A DNA stretch of 18,367 nucleotides from Porogramme epimiltina (GCA_900155495.1 FTLJ01000301.1:1-18367), one strand, 5' to 3'. Positions 1 to 9,665 are shown, counted from the stretch's first letter. Program-made: numbers and translations. The notes: generated by a model from the sequence alone, not told the origin.

Positions 1-530
1 AGATCGTAGAGGGACTGAAAATAGTACTCTTGAGGTGCGAGAATGCTCGATATTGAGTGAAGTACGTACCGCTGTTCCCTCTTTCCCTTGCCCCCGTGAA
101 TCTTGTGCGTTGGTCGAGTCTTGTGCGCTGCGGAGTTAGCTGACAGGCGCCGTGATGGATGAGCGGCGGCCCGAGGTTTAGATGGTTAGGTAATCATTCA
201 ACGTGTGTCGCTCCTCATGGGGTGCTTGATCTGCCCCTGTTGGACCCCCCGGAACATGCTTGCCCCCGACCATATATCACTGTCGCCCCTCCCACTCGTC
301 GCCTTCGACTCTTTCCCCCCAACTACGTGCATCTCCGTCTCCCTCCTCCCTTGCTTCCTTCTGCCGTTACCCAGTGAAGTCCAATGGTTTGTCATTCTCG
401 TAACGGTTTTTCATGTGTGCATACCAATACTTACTCTAGGTCCACGCCCCATGCCACACCAGGCAGCCGAAATATAGGAGTAAGTCGACACATAGTAAGT
501 CAGATCCATATCGCTAACTTGTTCCTATAG
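1..530. other. Left edge, no supported gene
   Basis: No reading frame here has recognisable protein features. The stretch around 220-370 is rich in C and T. The last bases (521-530) end in a good splice acceptor (cctatag) that leads into the possible exon starting at 531, so part of this stretch may be intron or exon of a gene that begins outside the window or upstream in it. Confidence 0.4.
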
Positions 531-811
531 ATGCACTCCCAGTCCCGAATCCCATCCGCGCTCCAGTGAACGAGGATGAGCGGCGGCATCAACTGGTCCT
601 CTACTCGACTACGGGCAAGGTGAGTGCGCTGATCACCTCGCGATGACCCCCGTGCTCACGACGTCTGCCCCGCAATGAGACAGGGTCAGGCCTCCCTCAA
701 CGATGTCCGCCCCGTTAAGATCTTCATGCGCTCGGTCGTGCAGCGCCAGGGTTACGGCGAGGACATGTGGCGGCTCTCACAATGCGTGCGTGGTTCGTGC
801 TCTCATGACAG
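531..811 (+). CDS. Possible exons of an unidentified gene
   Basis: I do not recognise this gene. After the acceptor at 530 a frame reads ALPVPNPIRAPVNEDERRHQ and continues to STTGK, ending at 619. A donor (gtgagt, from 620) and an acceptor (gagacag, to 683) bound a 64-nt intron. The next exon opens in phase 0 at 684 with GQASLNDVRPVKIFMRSVVQ and continues through GYGEDMWRLSQ to about 796, or to a strong donor (gtgagtatg) at 812. The residue composition and the matching splice phases favour real coding sequence. No start codon, stop codon or known domain can be assigned, and no convincing continuation is visible after 812. It could be a fragment of a decayed gene. The splice sites and frame are seen directly; that it is a gene is inferred. 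Confidence 0.33.
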
Positions 812-2778
812 GTGAGTATGCCACGCGCAGTCCGTTGTCTGTGTCTGCAGGGCATCCGGTAGGGCTCACAGATTGCACGGGTCACCACCGCTACTCATCC
901 GACCCTCACAAGTTTGTTGTGGATCCGGCTGGTGAGTACTCTGTTCCTTCTCTCGACAAACTCCGCTCTGACGACTTAAAGCATAGGTTATTCTGTTGTG
1001 TGGCTCATCGGCGACATGTAACAGACGTGTAAGTAGTCCGATATTGTTTACGCGGCTACGTGTCAGTAGTGTGCGCATTGTAATACTAGCAGAAATTGTA
1101 TAGCCCGGTTGTCTTTGTAATTTTAGTACTCATAATCAATATATCGCTATATTTTAATCTTTTTTGGGTGATTCAGCGGGAACAGGACCCCAGAACAACG
1201 CTTCCGACCAGCCATACATTGGCCAGACAGCCCCCGATCATACAGCCCCTCACGTCCGGTCACACTTGGTCTGACGTGCACCCACGTATGGTCGCGCATC
1301 ATCAGACACGCGCGCTCATATGACCGGGCATTATCTGACAGCGCGTGGGGTCTGGCAACCAGCCGGTCATACCCGAGGGCACGCATGATAATGTAATATA
1401 TTGTATTCGACATTAGGCCAGACACGAGTAGTGGCTGGCCATTCATTGCCTGTAAGAATATGTATTGTAGGCGACTACTATGTTTATCATACTCTACCAG
1501 ACTTCCGGAATTTTACTGATGTCCTGATTGGGCACAGGCCTAGCCAAGCAGGTTCCGCTAACTTGGAGACTTGCAGATGCTCACAGGACATTGGGATTCG
1601 GTGCAGAGTGATAGGGAAGATGAGGCTCATACCGTCTTGGAGGACTTCAAGTTGTCGGGTAGATGCGGCTTGAAAAGCAAGATTAAAGTGGGCGATTTGC
1701 TGACCTGCCATATCGAGGCGGTACTGTTAAGCGCCTGTATGACATAAGTTGGCGGACTTTGAAACTTTCCAGACAAATGATTTCGACGCAGCACCCGATG
1801 ATCTATTGACTTGCAACCAGAGGCCGTAACCTCAAGTGAAAGCGGCACGAGAGGAAGCTTGCACGCAGGCGCGGGCATTCAGCGATCCCAGTGAGGCCCG
1901 GAACACGCAGCTCGCTAAGTCACGCCGATTACGTCTGTGGCGGCTGTCTTACGTCTAAACGCTGTATCGCCCCGTTCACACACCGCGCACGCCAGTTCTC
2001 ATTTTCATGATTCTACAGTTTGCGGTCATCACGAAGCTTCTTGGCTGTCGTAGACACTTCGCGACTGTCGCAAGAAGCCAGGGATGACGTTCAAAAACTT
2101 GGTCGGTTCCCCTTCTATTGCCCCTCGTACTACGCCCCCGATCGGGGCTCCCTTCGGATATGTTCACCATGCGTTGATGCTATCTCAGAATCCAGAGTAA
2201 GGCCGCTTAATGACACTCCTCACAACGCCTGCTGTAGTGTATGCTCTCAGCGTTCTTACATAAGCACAAGTTATTGTCAAGCAAAGATTTAGACGTGACC
2301 GCAGCATAGTTCAAATCTTCAACTTCTCCAGACACAATCTCGTCCAAGAAATTTAAGATGTTCACTGCTAGTGCTACGGAATTGGCATTCCATCACATAC
2401 ATCTCTGATGGTGGGAGTACGTAGGTACTTCTCCATTCCACGCCTTCCACTACACCTCGCGAGAAGATAATTTAACTCGCAGCGCCCAGCGCCCAGAACC
2501 GAGTTGTCATGATGCCACATTAGGTTGGGACACACACGTGATGATAGAGTTTTCTCCTGTGCTTTGCACTGTTGGCCCGAGCATCACTCTTAGAGTGGAA
2601 ATTCCTTCACATCTTCTCAGGGCGCGTCAAAGATTTTGACCAATTAATCTGGATTCGTCTAGACGTCCCCCACACGAACCCTCTCAAACTATCACCATTA
2701 CCGACCCCCGTAATTTCTTTGCATCAACGCAGTGAGTGTCTATACTCTCCTGATCATTGTGTTAGCTAAACTCTCACC
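812..2778. other. Long stretch without supported gene
   Basis: Frames of 60-110 codons occur on both strands but none shows a domain, a consistent exon chain or protein-like composition that I can defend. Several gtgagta sites between 812 and 945 could belong to the exon remnants just upstream. The part from about 1195 to 1445 contains scattered copies of ccagcc, ggccagaca and ggtcatac in both orientations, which hints at a decayed small repeat. The rest reads as ordinary intergenic DNA. Confidence 0.4.
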
Positions 2779-2786
2779 TATATAAA
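2779..2786 (+). promoter_or_regulatory. TATA-like box very close to the HET start
   Basis: The octamer tatataaa ends only 10 nt before the HET gene's ATG at 2796. A TATA box normally places transcription start about 25-35 nt downstream, which would fall inside the coding region. It is therefore either not the functional promoter of the full-length protein or the mRNA starts at an unusual place. Confidence 0.3.
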
Positions 2787-2791
2787 TGTGA
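2786..2791 (+). promoter_or_regulatory. Minimal start-stop (ATG-TGA) upstream of the HET ATG
   Basis: An ATG followed directly by TGA lies 4 nt before the main ATG. If included in the leader, such a start-stop element can stall ribosomes and reduce translation of the main frame. Whether it lies in the transcript is unknown, because the TATA-like box overlaps it. Confidence 0.25.
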
Positions 2792-2795
2792 CTAG

Positions 2796-5075
2796 ATGTG
2801 GGTCCTGAGCACCGCGCGCGCCGAGCTACACTGCTTCATCGACTCTACCGGGGTCCCCGGGGGCTACGCCATCCTCTCCCACACCTGGACTCCGGTCAAG
2901 GACGGCGGTGAGCAGACATTCCAAGATGTCCAGAGAATTGTCCAGGACTGCAAGGAGCATAATCTTAACCCCCGCGACTACGTCGGCGAGAAGATACGTC
3001 GGTGCTGCGAGATCGCTGAGGGCAACGGGTACAATTGGGTTTGGATCGACTCGTGCTGCATCAACAAGGAAAGCAGCACTGAGCTCTCGGAGGCTATTAA
3101 CTCCATGTTCAACTGGTACGCCTTTGCAGAAGTCTGTTACGTGTTTCTCGAAGACGTCCACCCCAACGATGATCCCCATGCAGAGAAATCGGAGTTTCAG
3201 GGCTCAAGGTGGCATACGCGTGGCTGGACTTTGCAGGAGCTCCTCGCGCCGGCATTTGTTATCTTCCTCTCGCGGACGTGGACGCCAATCGGGACGAAAT
3301 ACGATCTCCGGGCCCCCCTCTCCCGGCGCACGGGAATCAGTATAGAGTACCTCACTCGTGAGCAAGACTTTCGAGTGGACGCGTCGATCGCGAGACGGAT
3401 GGCATGGGCGGCGGATCGTCAGACAACGCGCGTCGAGGACGAGGCCTACTGTCTCCTTGGTCTCTTTGACGTCAATATGCCGACGTTATATGGCGAAGGG
3501 AGACAGGCATTTCAAAGGTTGCAAGCCGAGCTGGTCAAGCATAACGTCGACACGACGCTGTTTTCATGGGGACGCTGTCATCACCCCTATCACCAGGGAG
3601 AACCGGTTTCCCTCTCTCGGATGCACGCTCGGTCCCACAATCCGGATAATCCGGCCATATTCCTATTTGCTTCCTCCCCCCATGACTTTCGAAAAAGGTG
3701 GCATGTAATTTGCTCCCCGCGGACGCCTGCTCCAAAACACCCTTCTTCTTCGCGATCACGGCCTACTAGGACGGTATGTGCAGTGTACATCATTTGTCAC
3801 CCATTCTCACACAATATCCAGAAAGCCAGGGGTGGCTCATTAGGACAAACTCACAAAGAGCGGCCCTCATTCGAGGTCACCCCGTACGGCATGAAATGCC
3901 GATTCCCGGTTGCGAAGGTCGATGGGATCACCATTGCGATACTGTTTTGTCAGAATTCAAGGACTGGATCAGAAGAGAACCTCGGCCTCCTCCTCCATCC
4001 TGCTCCGGACAACGAGGTCCTGGACTTATCCCGCGAGCTCTATTACGTTTCTTGGGCGTTTCGTCAACAAGACGGATCTGGACATGAAGCTAGGAGGCTG
4101 GCCAGCCTCGGCACCGACAGCAATCTTATGCATTACCGCGGAAAGACCATTACTGCGACGTGGCGTGATATTTACATTGTCGCTCACCCGTCTACTAGAG
4201 GGCGTACAGATGGCGCCCATCTCCTACAGCGTTTCATACCCGATATAGCACCCACGCCGTATCACATCCCTCGGGCACTGATGCGGACTTTGGGCGCGCT
4301 GAAGTTCCTCCCCGTCACCAAGAAAGCGTCAAATTCAGCGCCGTCGAGGTCGAACACCTTACTACTCGTGCAGTGGCAAAACACAGTATTGCGGGAAGCA
4401 ATTCGCGTTCTCCTCGGAACATGCGATGAAACGTCCGCCGATGCGGATCCGCTTCACTGGGCATGGGCAGAGCCCGTGGACAGTGCAAGGTGGAACGAGA
4501 GCCCAACGCGCTACGTACACGACTGTGCTACGGACCACATCAACGACTGGATCGACCGCCAGCGAGACTTTGGCGATGAGGAACGCACAATTAGGCTCGT
4601 GTTCACCCCCTGCCCGTATTCTCCGGAGAAAACCCTCGTTTTCGGTCTCGAGCTTGTTGGAAACGTTTATGAGAAGATACAGGGGAGTGCGAACATCCGT
4701 CTTCCGCCACCTACGCGTCTCCAAGCTTCTTCCACACCCTCCTCGTCAGCTCACCCCTCCCTCCCTTACCCGTCTGTTGGTCCCACAGACGATCTCACCC
4801 AGGTCCCACCCCAGCTGAGCGAGGCCCATCTCAAACCCCGCGGCGCCGCCATCCAGAAGCAGATACGCCAGGTGTCTGATCTCTCCGGGCCCGCCAGTGC
4901 GGCAGACGTTTTGGGACTCAAAGAGTCTATCGACCACCTCAGCGTCCTTTTAGCCCGGTTTCTCGACAACCCGAGCTGCGACACCGCAATCGGACCAGAA
5001 GTTGAGCTCTCCACCTCCAGCCCGAGGAGATGCAATGTACCGGATACAGAAGGAGAACCGTCCACCTCCCGGTGA
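2796..5075 (+). CDS. HET-domain protein (heterokaryon incompatibility type)
   Basis: This gene encodes a 759-residue protein if unspliced. The N-terminal HET domain occupies about residues 24-235 and shows the usual blocks in order: YAILSHTW (24-31), WVWIDSCCINK (81-91), RWHTRGWTLQELLAP (138-152) and DEAYCLLGLFDVNMPTLYGEG near 215-235. HET domains in fungi act in non-self recognition and trigger cell death when activated. The start is supported by the usual spacing of about 20 residues before the first block. The remaining 500 residues carry no domain I recognise, but GMKCRFPV (about residues 366-373) and the stretch after it resemble the C-terminal part common to Agaricomycete HET proteins. 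A low-complexity Ser/Pro stretch (about 640-690) precedes a short amphipathic helix-like segment (about 700-730). A perfect 48-nt intron candidate lies at 3774-3821; removing it gives 743 residues. No frameshift or internal stop is seen, so the gene looks intact. Confidence 0.92.
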   Translation: MWVLSTARAELHCFIDSTGVPGGYAILSHTWTPVKDGGEQTFQDVQRIVQDCKEHNLNPRDYVGEKIRRCCEIAEGNGYNWVWIDSCCINKESSTELSEAINSMFNWYAFAEVCYVFLEDVHPNDDPHAEKSEFQGSRWHTRGWTLQELLAPAFVIFLSRTWTPIGTKYDLRAPLSRRTGISIEYLTREQDFRVDASIARRMAWAADRQTTRVEDEAYCLLGLFDVNMPTLYGEGRQAFQRLQAELVKHNVDTTLFSWGRCHHPYHQGEPVSLSRMHARSHNPDNPAIFLFASSPHDFRKRWHVICSPRTPAPKHPSSSRSRPTRTVCAVYIICHPFSHNIQKARGGSLGQTHKERPSFEVTPYGMKCRFPVAKVDGITIAILFCQNSRTGSEENLGLLLHPAPDNEVLDLSRELYYVSWAFRQQDGSGHEARRLASLGTDSNLMHYRGKTITATWRDIYIVAHPSTRGRTDGAHLLQRFIPDIAPTPYHIPRALMRTLGALKFLPVTKKASNSAPSRSNTLLLVQWQNTVLREAIRVLLGTCDETSADADPLHWAWAEPVDSARWNESPTRYVHDCATDHINDWIDRQRDFGDEERTIRLVFTPCPYSPEKTLVFGLELVGNVYEKIQGSANIRLPPPTRLQASSTPSSSAHPSLPYPSVGPTDDLTQVPPQLSEAHLKPRGAAIQKQIRQVSDLSGPASAADVLGLKESIDHLSVLLARFLDNPSCDTAIGPEVELSTSSPRRCNVPDTEGEPSTSR
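3774..3821 (+). other. Probable in-frame intron in the HET gene
   Basis: The 48-nt segment begins gtatgt, has a branch-like ctcac near 3806 and ends atatccag. It starts exactly on a codon boundary (codon 327) and its length is a multiple of three, so it stays open when unspliced. The residues it would encode (VCAVYIICHPFSHNIQ) are hydrophobic and Cys-rich, unlike the polar Ser/Arg/Gly-rich sequence on either side. These features fit a short basidiomycete intron better than coding sequence. Confidence 0.65.
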
Positions 5076-5626
5076 TTGGATGGTTCCTCGTGGGCCCAGC
5101 GCATTGGGGGGAGGGGGGCGCTGGTGTGGGTTTACCTCAAGGGCGGCTCTACCACCTGCCAGACCTAGTGCGTTCGTCCCAGCAAAGCTTTAAAGTCGAG
5201 TGGGGTCCTGCATAGACGTGACGTAGTGATTCGAGCTGTATGAGACTGTAATTAGCGATGACGATGACATGCCGCACCGTGCGACATTGCACGTGACATT
5301 AATAATGCGCGGCGAAAAGCAATAGAGAACGGCAACTTGTTGAAAACGATCTAAGAACAGGAAACATAACTCAAGGTTGAGGTCATGAAGCGGCCGTGCT
5401 ATGAAGACACATAATTGTCTAGAGAGTTTATGCGCGTCGTTCATTTGTGTAGTACTAGACATCGCGTTCTCAAGATAACTACTCTGCTACACCGCCAGGC
5501 TCCACCCTTTCACAAATTGTAAAGTGTTATCGCGGTCTGCGTCTCCGCTCACAATGGGTGCGTAGGTGCTGTGTCACTGGACCTTGCTATTTTCGTGTTG
5601 TGCATCACCTCCGCTACTGCTGCTTT
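5076..5626. other. Intergenic stretch after the HET gene
   Basis: No coding sequence is supported here. A G-rich run (5103-5124) follows shortly after the HET stop codon. Frames that run through are short and lack protein-like composition. It is probably the shared 3' region between the HET gene and the convergent minus-strand candidate at 5627-5874. Confidence 0.4.
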
Positions 5627-5874
5627 TCATCCCCTGCTCTTTAGGGCGGTGGCGACGATCTTCCTTGGGAGAAAGTCAGCGACACGAGTAGGCTTCGGAA
5701 TTGGGTGGGTCTGCGGAAACATCGAACAATTAACTCACTGGAATGAGACTGGTGTTAAAGCCGGACTTTTCCAACCACTCATCCCTCGCGGAATTGAGCT
5801 CCTTGTCGTCCTGCGAGGATTGAACGCTCTGGCCTCCCCCAGAAGAGGAAGATTTGCTTTTCTTGTTGCGAGCC
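5627..5874 (-). CDS. C-terminal coding remnant of an unidentified gene
   Basis: I do not recognise this gene. On the minus strand, after an acceptor (tactag, ending at 5875), a frame from 5874 to 5739 reads ARNKKSKSSSSGGGQ, then DDKELNSARDEWLEKSGF, then NTSLIP: a low-complexity linker followed by a charged helix-like stretch. It ends at a donor (gtgagt, 5738-5733). An acceptor (ttccgcag) at 5711 leads into THPIPKPTRVADFLPRKIVA and then TALKSRG with a stop at 5627-5629. Phases agree (0/0). The implied intron is only 28 nt, shorter than fungal introns normally are, so a small deletion within the intron or a frameshifted relic is possible. No start codon or upstream exon could be linked with confidence. 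The plus-strand frame over the same DNA (5571-6056) starts without ATG and looks like a shadow. Confidence 0.38.
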
Positions 5875-6710
5875 CTAGTACCACAGACCGATCGAATAGC
5901 TCAGCGTACATCACGGCTGACGATTGGGAGAAATGTACTGACATGATAACGGTTTATGCGCTTTCGGATAGTGTATTGATGGATTGCCGGCGACCGCCTC
6001 AAAGAGAAAACGACGGACAGGGAAATGCCTCGATGAGCCGTTATAAAGGTACTTGACTGGAAGATAGGGTTATTGGCTCGCCCAGAACCAAGTGCCTAGG
6101 AGCCTATTGTGGCGATGATACTAACGTAGCAGGATGTCGAAGGTTGTGGTTTAGGCGGGGCTAGAAGGAGGTTTGAGTAATCAGAGCTCTTGCATTGCAC
6201 TGGCCTCTTGAAGGCACTGCGCGGGTGTCCTTCAGGTGACCTCAGGTCACACGGCACGACTGTCATTCGAACGATAACGTCGTAAGCGCGGTTCGTTGAT
6301 CAAAACCCAAGAACGCGATGCCATCTAGGTCACTGTCTAGAACGTCCACGAAGCAGAAGGCTCCTCGCCGCTCGGGTATGACGGACCAGCTGGACCAAAC
6401 GGCGGTGCAACCCGCACACTGTGGCCCACATCTTGTGGCATGTCTACACCGCGTCGAGGATAGAAGGTTCGGGAGGAGCCACACGTCCAAGGAAGCCTGT
6501 ACTGCTCGTGGTCCGTGTAGAGCTGAAACAGATGAGAAGTCTCTTGGGATGTTCAAAGAGTTGATCTTCCGAGCCCAAATGCTGCATTCCCGGGACACAT
6601 TATAGTAATGATTGATAGAAAACATCGCCATACTCGTAAAAGGTGCCCACAGCCTCCCATGCACTATCCCAAAGCCGTTCGCCGTCACTGTGAGGGACCA
6701 CGCCCCAATC
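5875..6710. other. Stretch between coding remnant and SEC13 relic
   Basis: Two overlapping frames on opposite strands (about 95 codons on + from 6318, about 154 codons on - up to 6727) are open, but neither shows a domain or splice logic, and the minus-strand one overlaps the end of the SEC13 relic. I treat both as chance. A perfect inverted repeat with a 3-nt centre (GTGACC tca GGTCAC) lies at 6236-6250. Confidence 0.35.
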
Positions 6711-7340
6711 CTAGCTCGTCGTGTCACTCACATCCTCCCACATGCCCCTCAGGTTCTCCTTCCACAATGTCACCTTGCCGTCCCCGCACGAGACCGCGAG
6801 GCCGGTACCTGTGAGCGACCACGAGAAGCGCAAGACGACGTCGGGTAACCTGCTCATCGCGGGGCAGACAGAGCCAGCCGCGGGGTCAATGCTAAGCATG
6901 GCCTCGCGCCATGACGCGATGAGGGTGTCTTTGACAGTCCAGATAAGGACGATCATGTCCTGTGAACGCGCGAGAGCTCGTAAGCACACGCCGTCCTCTC
7001 CAACAGCCAAGAGGGCGGGAATGGGGCAAAAGGGAAGACGCACAAACGTACCTGGGACGCAGTAGCAATGTAGCTACGCGGGGTGGGGAGGCGTAGGGAG
7101 CCCACCCGACGTCGGTGTGGCCCTCGAGGACGCCGTCTGCAATCCACTGCTGCGTGGCTTTGCCAATGCTCAATAAATTGACGACGGACGCGAATCGTTT
7201 CAAGCTCAGGACGGAGAACGGCGGGAGCGTGTTTAGTTGTGGTACGAGGAACAAGCCGGGTTGGACGGCGGGGTCCCAGGAGACGGCATTGCAGCCGGTA
7301 GCGTGCGCGTAGAAAACATCGGCTGCCCGGGTGCCGTTTT
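6711..7340 (-). pseudogene. SEC13: SEC13 pseudogene, C-terminal half
   Basis: SEC13 is a WD-repeat beta-propeller protein of the COPII coat and the nuclear pore Y-complex. The minus strand shows its C-terminal half: AADVFYAHATGCNAVSWDPA after an acceptor at 7341, then LKRFAS, VLEGHTD, PRSYIATASQ up to 7052, a 92-nt intron (6960-7051, gtacgt..cacag, phase 0), then DMIVLIWT, PDVVLRFSWSLTG, AVSCGDGKVTLWKENL and a stop at 6711-6713. Damage is clear. The WD dipeptide after GHTD is lost in a short deletion, the frame shifts before PRSYIATASQ, and the linker before KRFAS and the segment after it are scrambled. An upstream intron (7341-7448) may survive, but the N-terminal half is absent. Retained introns show that this is a DNA-level duplicate, not a processed copy. 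It lies head to head with the MEF1 relic. A functional SEC13 must exist elsewhere because the gene is essential in fungi. Confidence 0.88.
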
Positions 7341-7543
7341 CTGACGGTGTGAGGAGTTGGGGGTTGCAGCGGGGGGATAAGATGGAGGTGTGTATTGACG
7401 AGGGAAGTGTAAAGACGGGAGATGAGGCCAGAGCGTGGGCTGACGCACCTTGGCGGCTGTAGCTACATAGTCATAAGTAGCGGAGTTCAAAACCGACTTT
7501 GGGCATTATGTACGTCATATTATTGGATGTCTTCTAGTCCACA

Positions 7544-7557
7544 TATATTTTATTTAA
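7544..7557 (+). promoter_or_regulatory. AT-rich, TATA-like stretch before the MEF1 relic
   Basis: The sequence tatattttatttaa is followed by a pyrimidine-rich leader (about 7570-7660) and an ATG in good context (cacaATGGC) at 7672. This is the layout of a fungal core promoter and 5' leader. It may belong to whatever sequence replaced the 5' end of the MEF1 copy. Confidence 0.3.
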
Positions 7558-7671
7558 TAGCGCACGACTATAGCTTCGTCTCTCTTCGCCCGCTGCCGCC
7601 ATCCTCGCCGCCCTTCCTGTCTCCAAGTCCCTTGTCTCTAAGGCCTTCCAGCTCTCTGTAACATTGCCACA

Positions 7672-9665
7672 ATGGCTATCAAGCCTTTGAACGCTTCGGA
7701 GGAGGCTGGTCACGATAATGGCATCGAAGTAGAGCGCGCGCTGCGCGTCTTGGACGATGCTCTGCTCCGTTTCTGGTATCCAGGTCAGTTTACCATGAAC
7801 TCTTACCCGCCTTTCGGGTCACTCAATGGCAAGTACAGAGTTGAACAACTGCTGTCACTTGGCGAATACGGCGGTACAGCGTCATTAACAAGAGGGATCG
7901 TCCTGAGTCACGGTGCCAACCTATGATGGTCCTCAGCCACATCCTACGGGAATCCGATGCCGCCGCCGCCATCGTTCGGACTCATATCATCGTCGAGGAC
8001 GACCTCCGGGGCGTTGTCGACATCGTGCGGTGAAGGCGGTCTACAACTAGGGCGAGAAGGGCCACCACTGGTCGTGGTGTCGGACGAGATTCCCGCTGAA
8101 GGTCGGGAAGGAGAAACTGGCTGAGCAACTTGCGAAGGTCGACGAGGAATTCGGTGAGCTCCTAGTCACGGATAAGGGTACAACGACAGTGCAGCTCACG
8201 GATGCCACTCGCCGCGCGACGATCAGCCTTAAGTTCAAGTTCCATCCTGTATTTCTCGACCCGGCTATCCAGAGCATGGTAGACAGCGTGTACGCGTACC
8301 TGCCCATGCCTACCAAGTCGAAGGGCACCATGCACGACACTTCGCTCCCCCTCTTCGCGCCATCGTTCGAACTTACGTCTGTGGCCAACGCCTCTCTTGT
8401 CGCGCTCGCGTTCAAGCTCGAGGAGGGACGTTTTGTGCAGTTGACGGACATGCGGGTGTACCAGGGCACGATGGGGAACGGCCACTTAATCTTCTATGCG
8501 AGGATAGACACGAAGGTCCCTCGACTTATACGCATGCACGATGGCGATATGGAGGTGGGTTGCGAGCTATACCTGTCATGAGTTCTACGACTTATGTGAG
8601 ACCTCCCGGGATGTCCAGAAGATCAGTCCCGGGGAGATCTGTGCTACCTTTGGCACCGATTGCGCTGCTGGAGACACCTCCGCTGGCGGAGCTCTGTCCT
8701 TCTCGACGGTACGCACTTTCGTCTTCACCTGCGAGTAGTCAAACTTACACTCCTATAGACCTTCAAGTCCCTCAAATCGTCATTCCAATGGTTCACCGGC
8801 TCGCCCCTGGACCTTCTAGGGGCTCATCGACAAGGAGAACAGAGAGACGATCATCTTGGGCATGGGTGCGTTTCATCTTGAGATCTACGCTGAGCGGATG
8901 AAGCGCGAGTAAATCGTGGAGTGCACGACGGTAAAGTCGCTCGTCGCATTGCGGGAGACAACCTCGCAGCTTGCGCACTTCCTCTACACGCACAAGAAAC
9001 AGAGGCCCAGTACACGCGCATAGTCAAGATGTTCGTCGACTCGATGGACGTGGATTCGACAAGGACATCGAGTGCGTGAACGAGGTGATGGGTGGGAACA
9101 CCATCCCTGTATGTGAGAAGGTGTGTCCTACAACGGCTTTGGGCCTTATTCCTGTCTAATCCATCCGAATAGTGCATATGCGAGCACTCGGAAGGGGCTT
9201 ATTGTCTGGGAACCCGACCATCTCTTGTGGTGTCCGCCAAGTGCTAAACGTTGAACGACGGTCTCGCACAGTTGGTCGACTCGTCGCAGCTTGTGTTTAG
9301 TATGGCGGCCGTCGGCGCATGCCGCGAGGTGCACGCGGCGATGAAGCCAGTCGCGACGGTCGAACTCCAGTGCGCGGCCATCGGGGGGCCTGAACCAGCG
9401 ACAGCCCACGATGATCGACAGCGAGGTGCGCGAAGAAGAGTTCACGGCGGTGGAGGAGGTGGCGCTAAACGACACGTTCAGATGTATGGGCCACTTGCGC
9501 GGCATCACCCAGGTCAAGGGCCCGTCCAGCATGGAGTACAAGACGCACCAACCTATAGTACTGAGTACTGCATGTACAGGCGGAGCTAGAGGCGGCGTGC
9601 CGGGAGTCGCTCGGGCAGTCAAAAAGGTCGACGACTTCACTTATAGACGTGGCCACTGCTCGTAG
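7672..9665 (+). pseudogene. MEF1: Mitochondrial elongation factor G (MEF1/GFM1) pseudogene
   Basis: Mitochondrial EF-G is the GTPase that moves tRNA and mRNA through the mitochondrial ribosome. The plus strand keeps a nearly collinear but broken copy: EAGH..GIEVERALRVLD (7702-7764, a damaged G3 DTPGH region), RRYSVINKRDRP (7869-7904, G4 motif NKMD changed to NKRD), VEDDLRGVVDIVR (about 7990-8030), EQLAKVDEEF, ATISLKFKFHPVFLDPAIQS, FKLEEGRFVQLTDMRVYQGT and KVPRLIRMH (8120-8560), ISPGEICATFG (8624-8656), [12 protein letters not shown] followed by a stop (8910), TIP near 9105, then ALNDTF and MEYKTHQP (to 9554). The G1 P-loop and switch region are missing at the 5' end, and the final C-terminus is replaced. 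Several frameshifts and stops are present. Remnants of introns remain (about 8552-8616 and 8710-8758), so the copy arose from DNA. Reading through it, the protein cannot be functional. Confidence 0.93.

Noticed and set aside
1195..1445. Possible MITE with ends containing ccagcca and internal ggccagaca / ggtcatac words
   Set aside because: The terminal match is only about 7-9 bases with mismatches around it, no target-site duplication could be seen, and no second copy is in the window.
5571..6056. Plus-strand frame of 161 codons over the minus-strand coding remnant
   Set aside because: It opens with GTG rather than ATG, has no domain, and lies over a minus-strand stretch with better protein character and splice sites.
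6236..6250. GTGACC tca GGTCAC inverted repeat, which looks like a nuclear-receptor element
   Set aside because: Fungi lack the metazoan nuclear receptors that use such sites, and nothing nearby suggests regulation through it.
6263..6727. Minus-strand frame of 154 codons after the SEC13 relic
   Set aside because: It starts inside the SEC13 relic's last codons in another frame and has a random-looking composition without splice logic.
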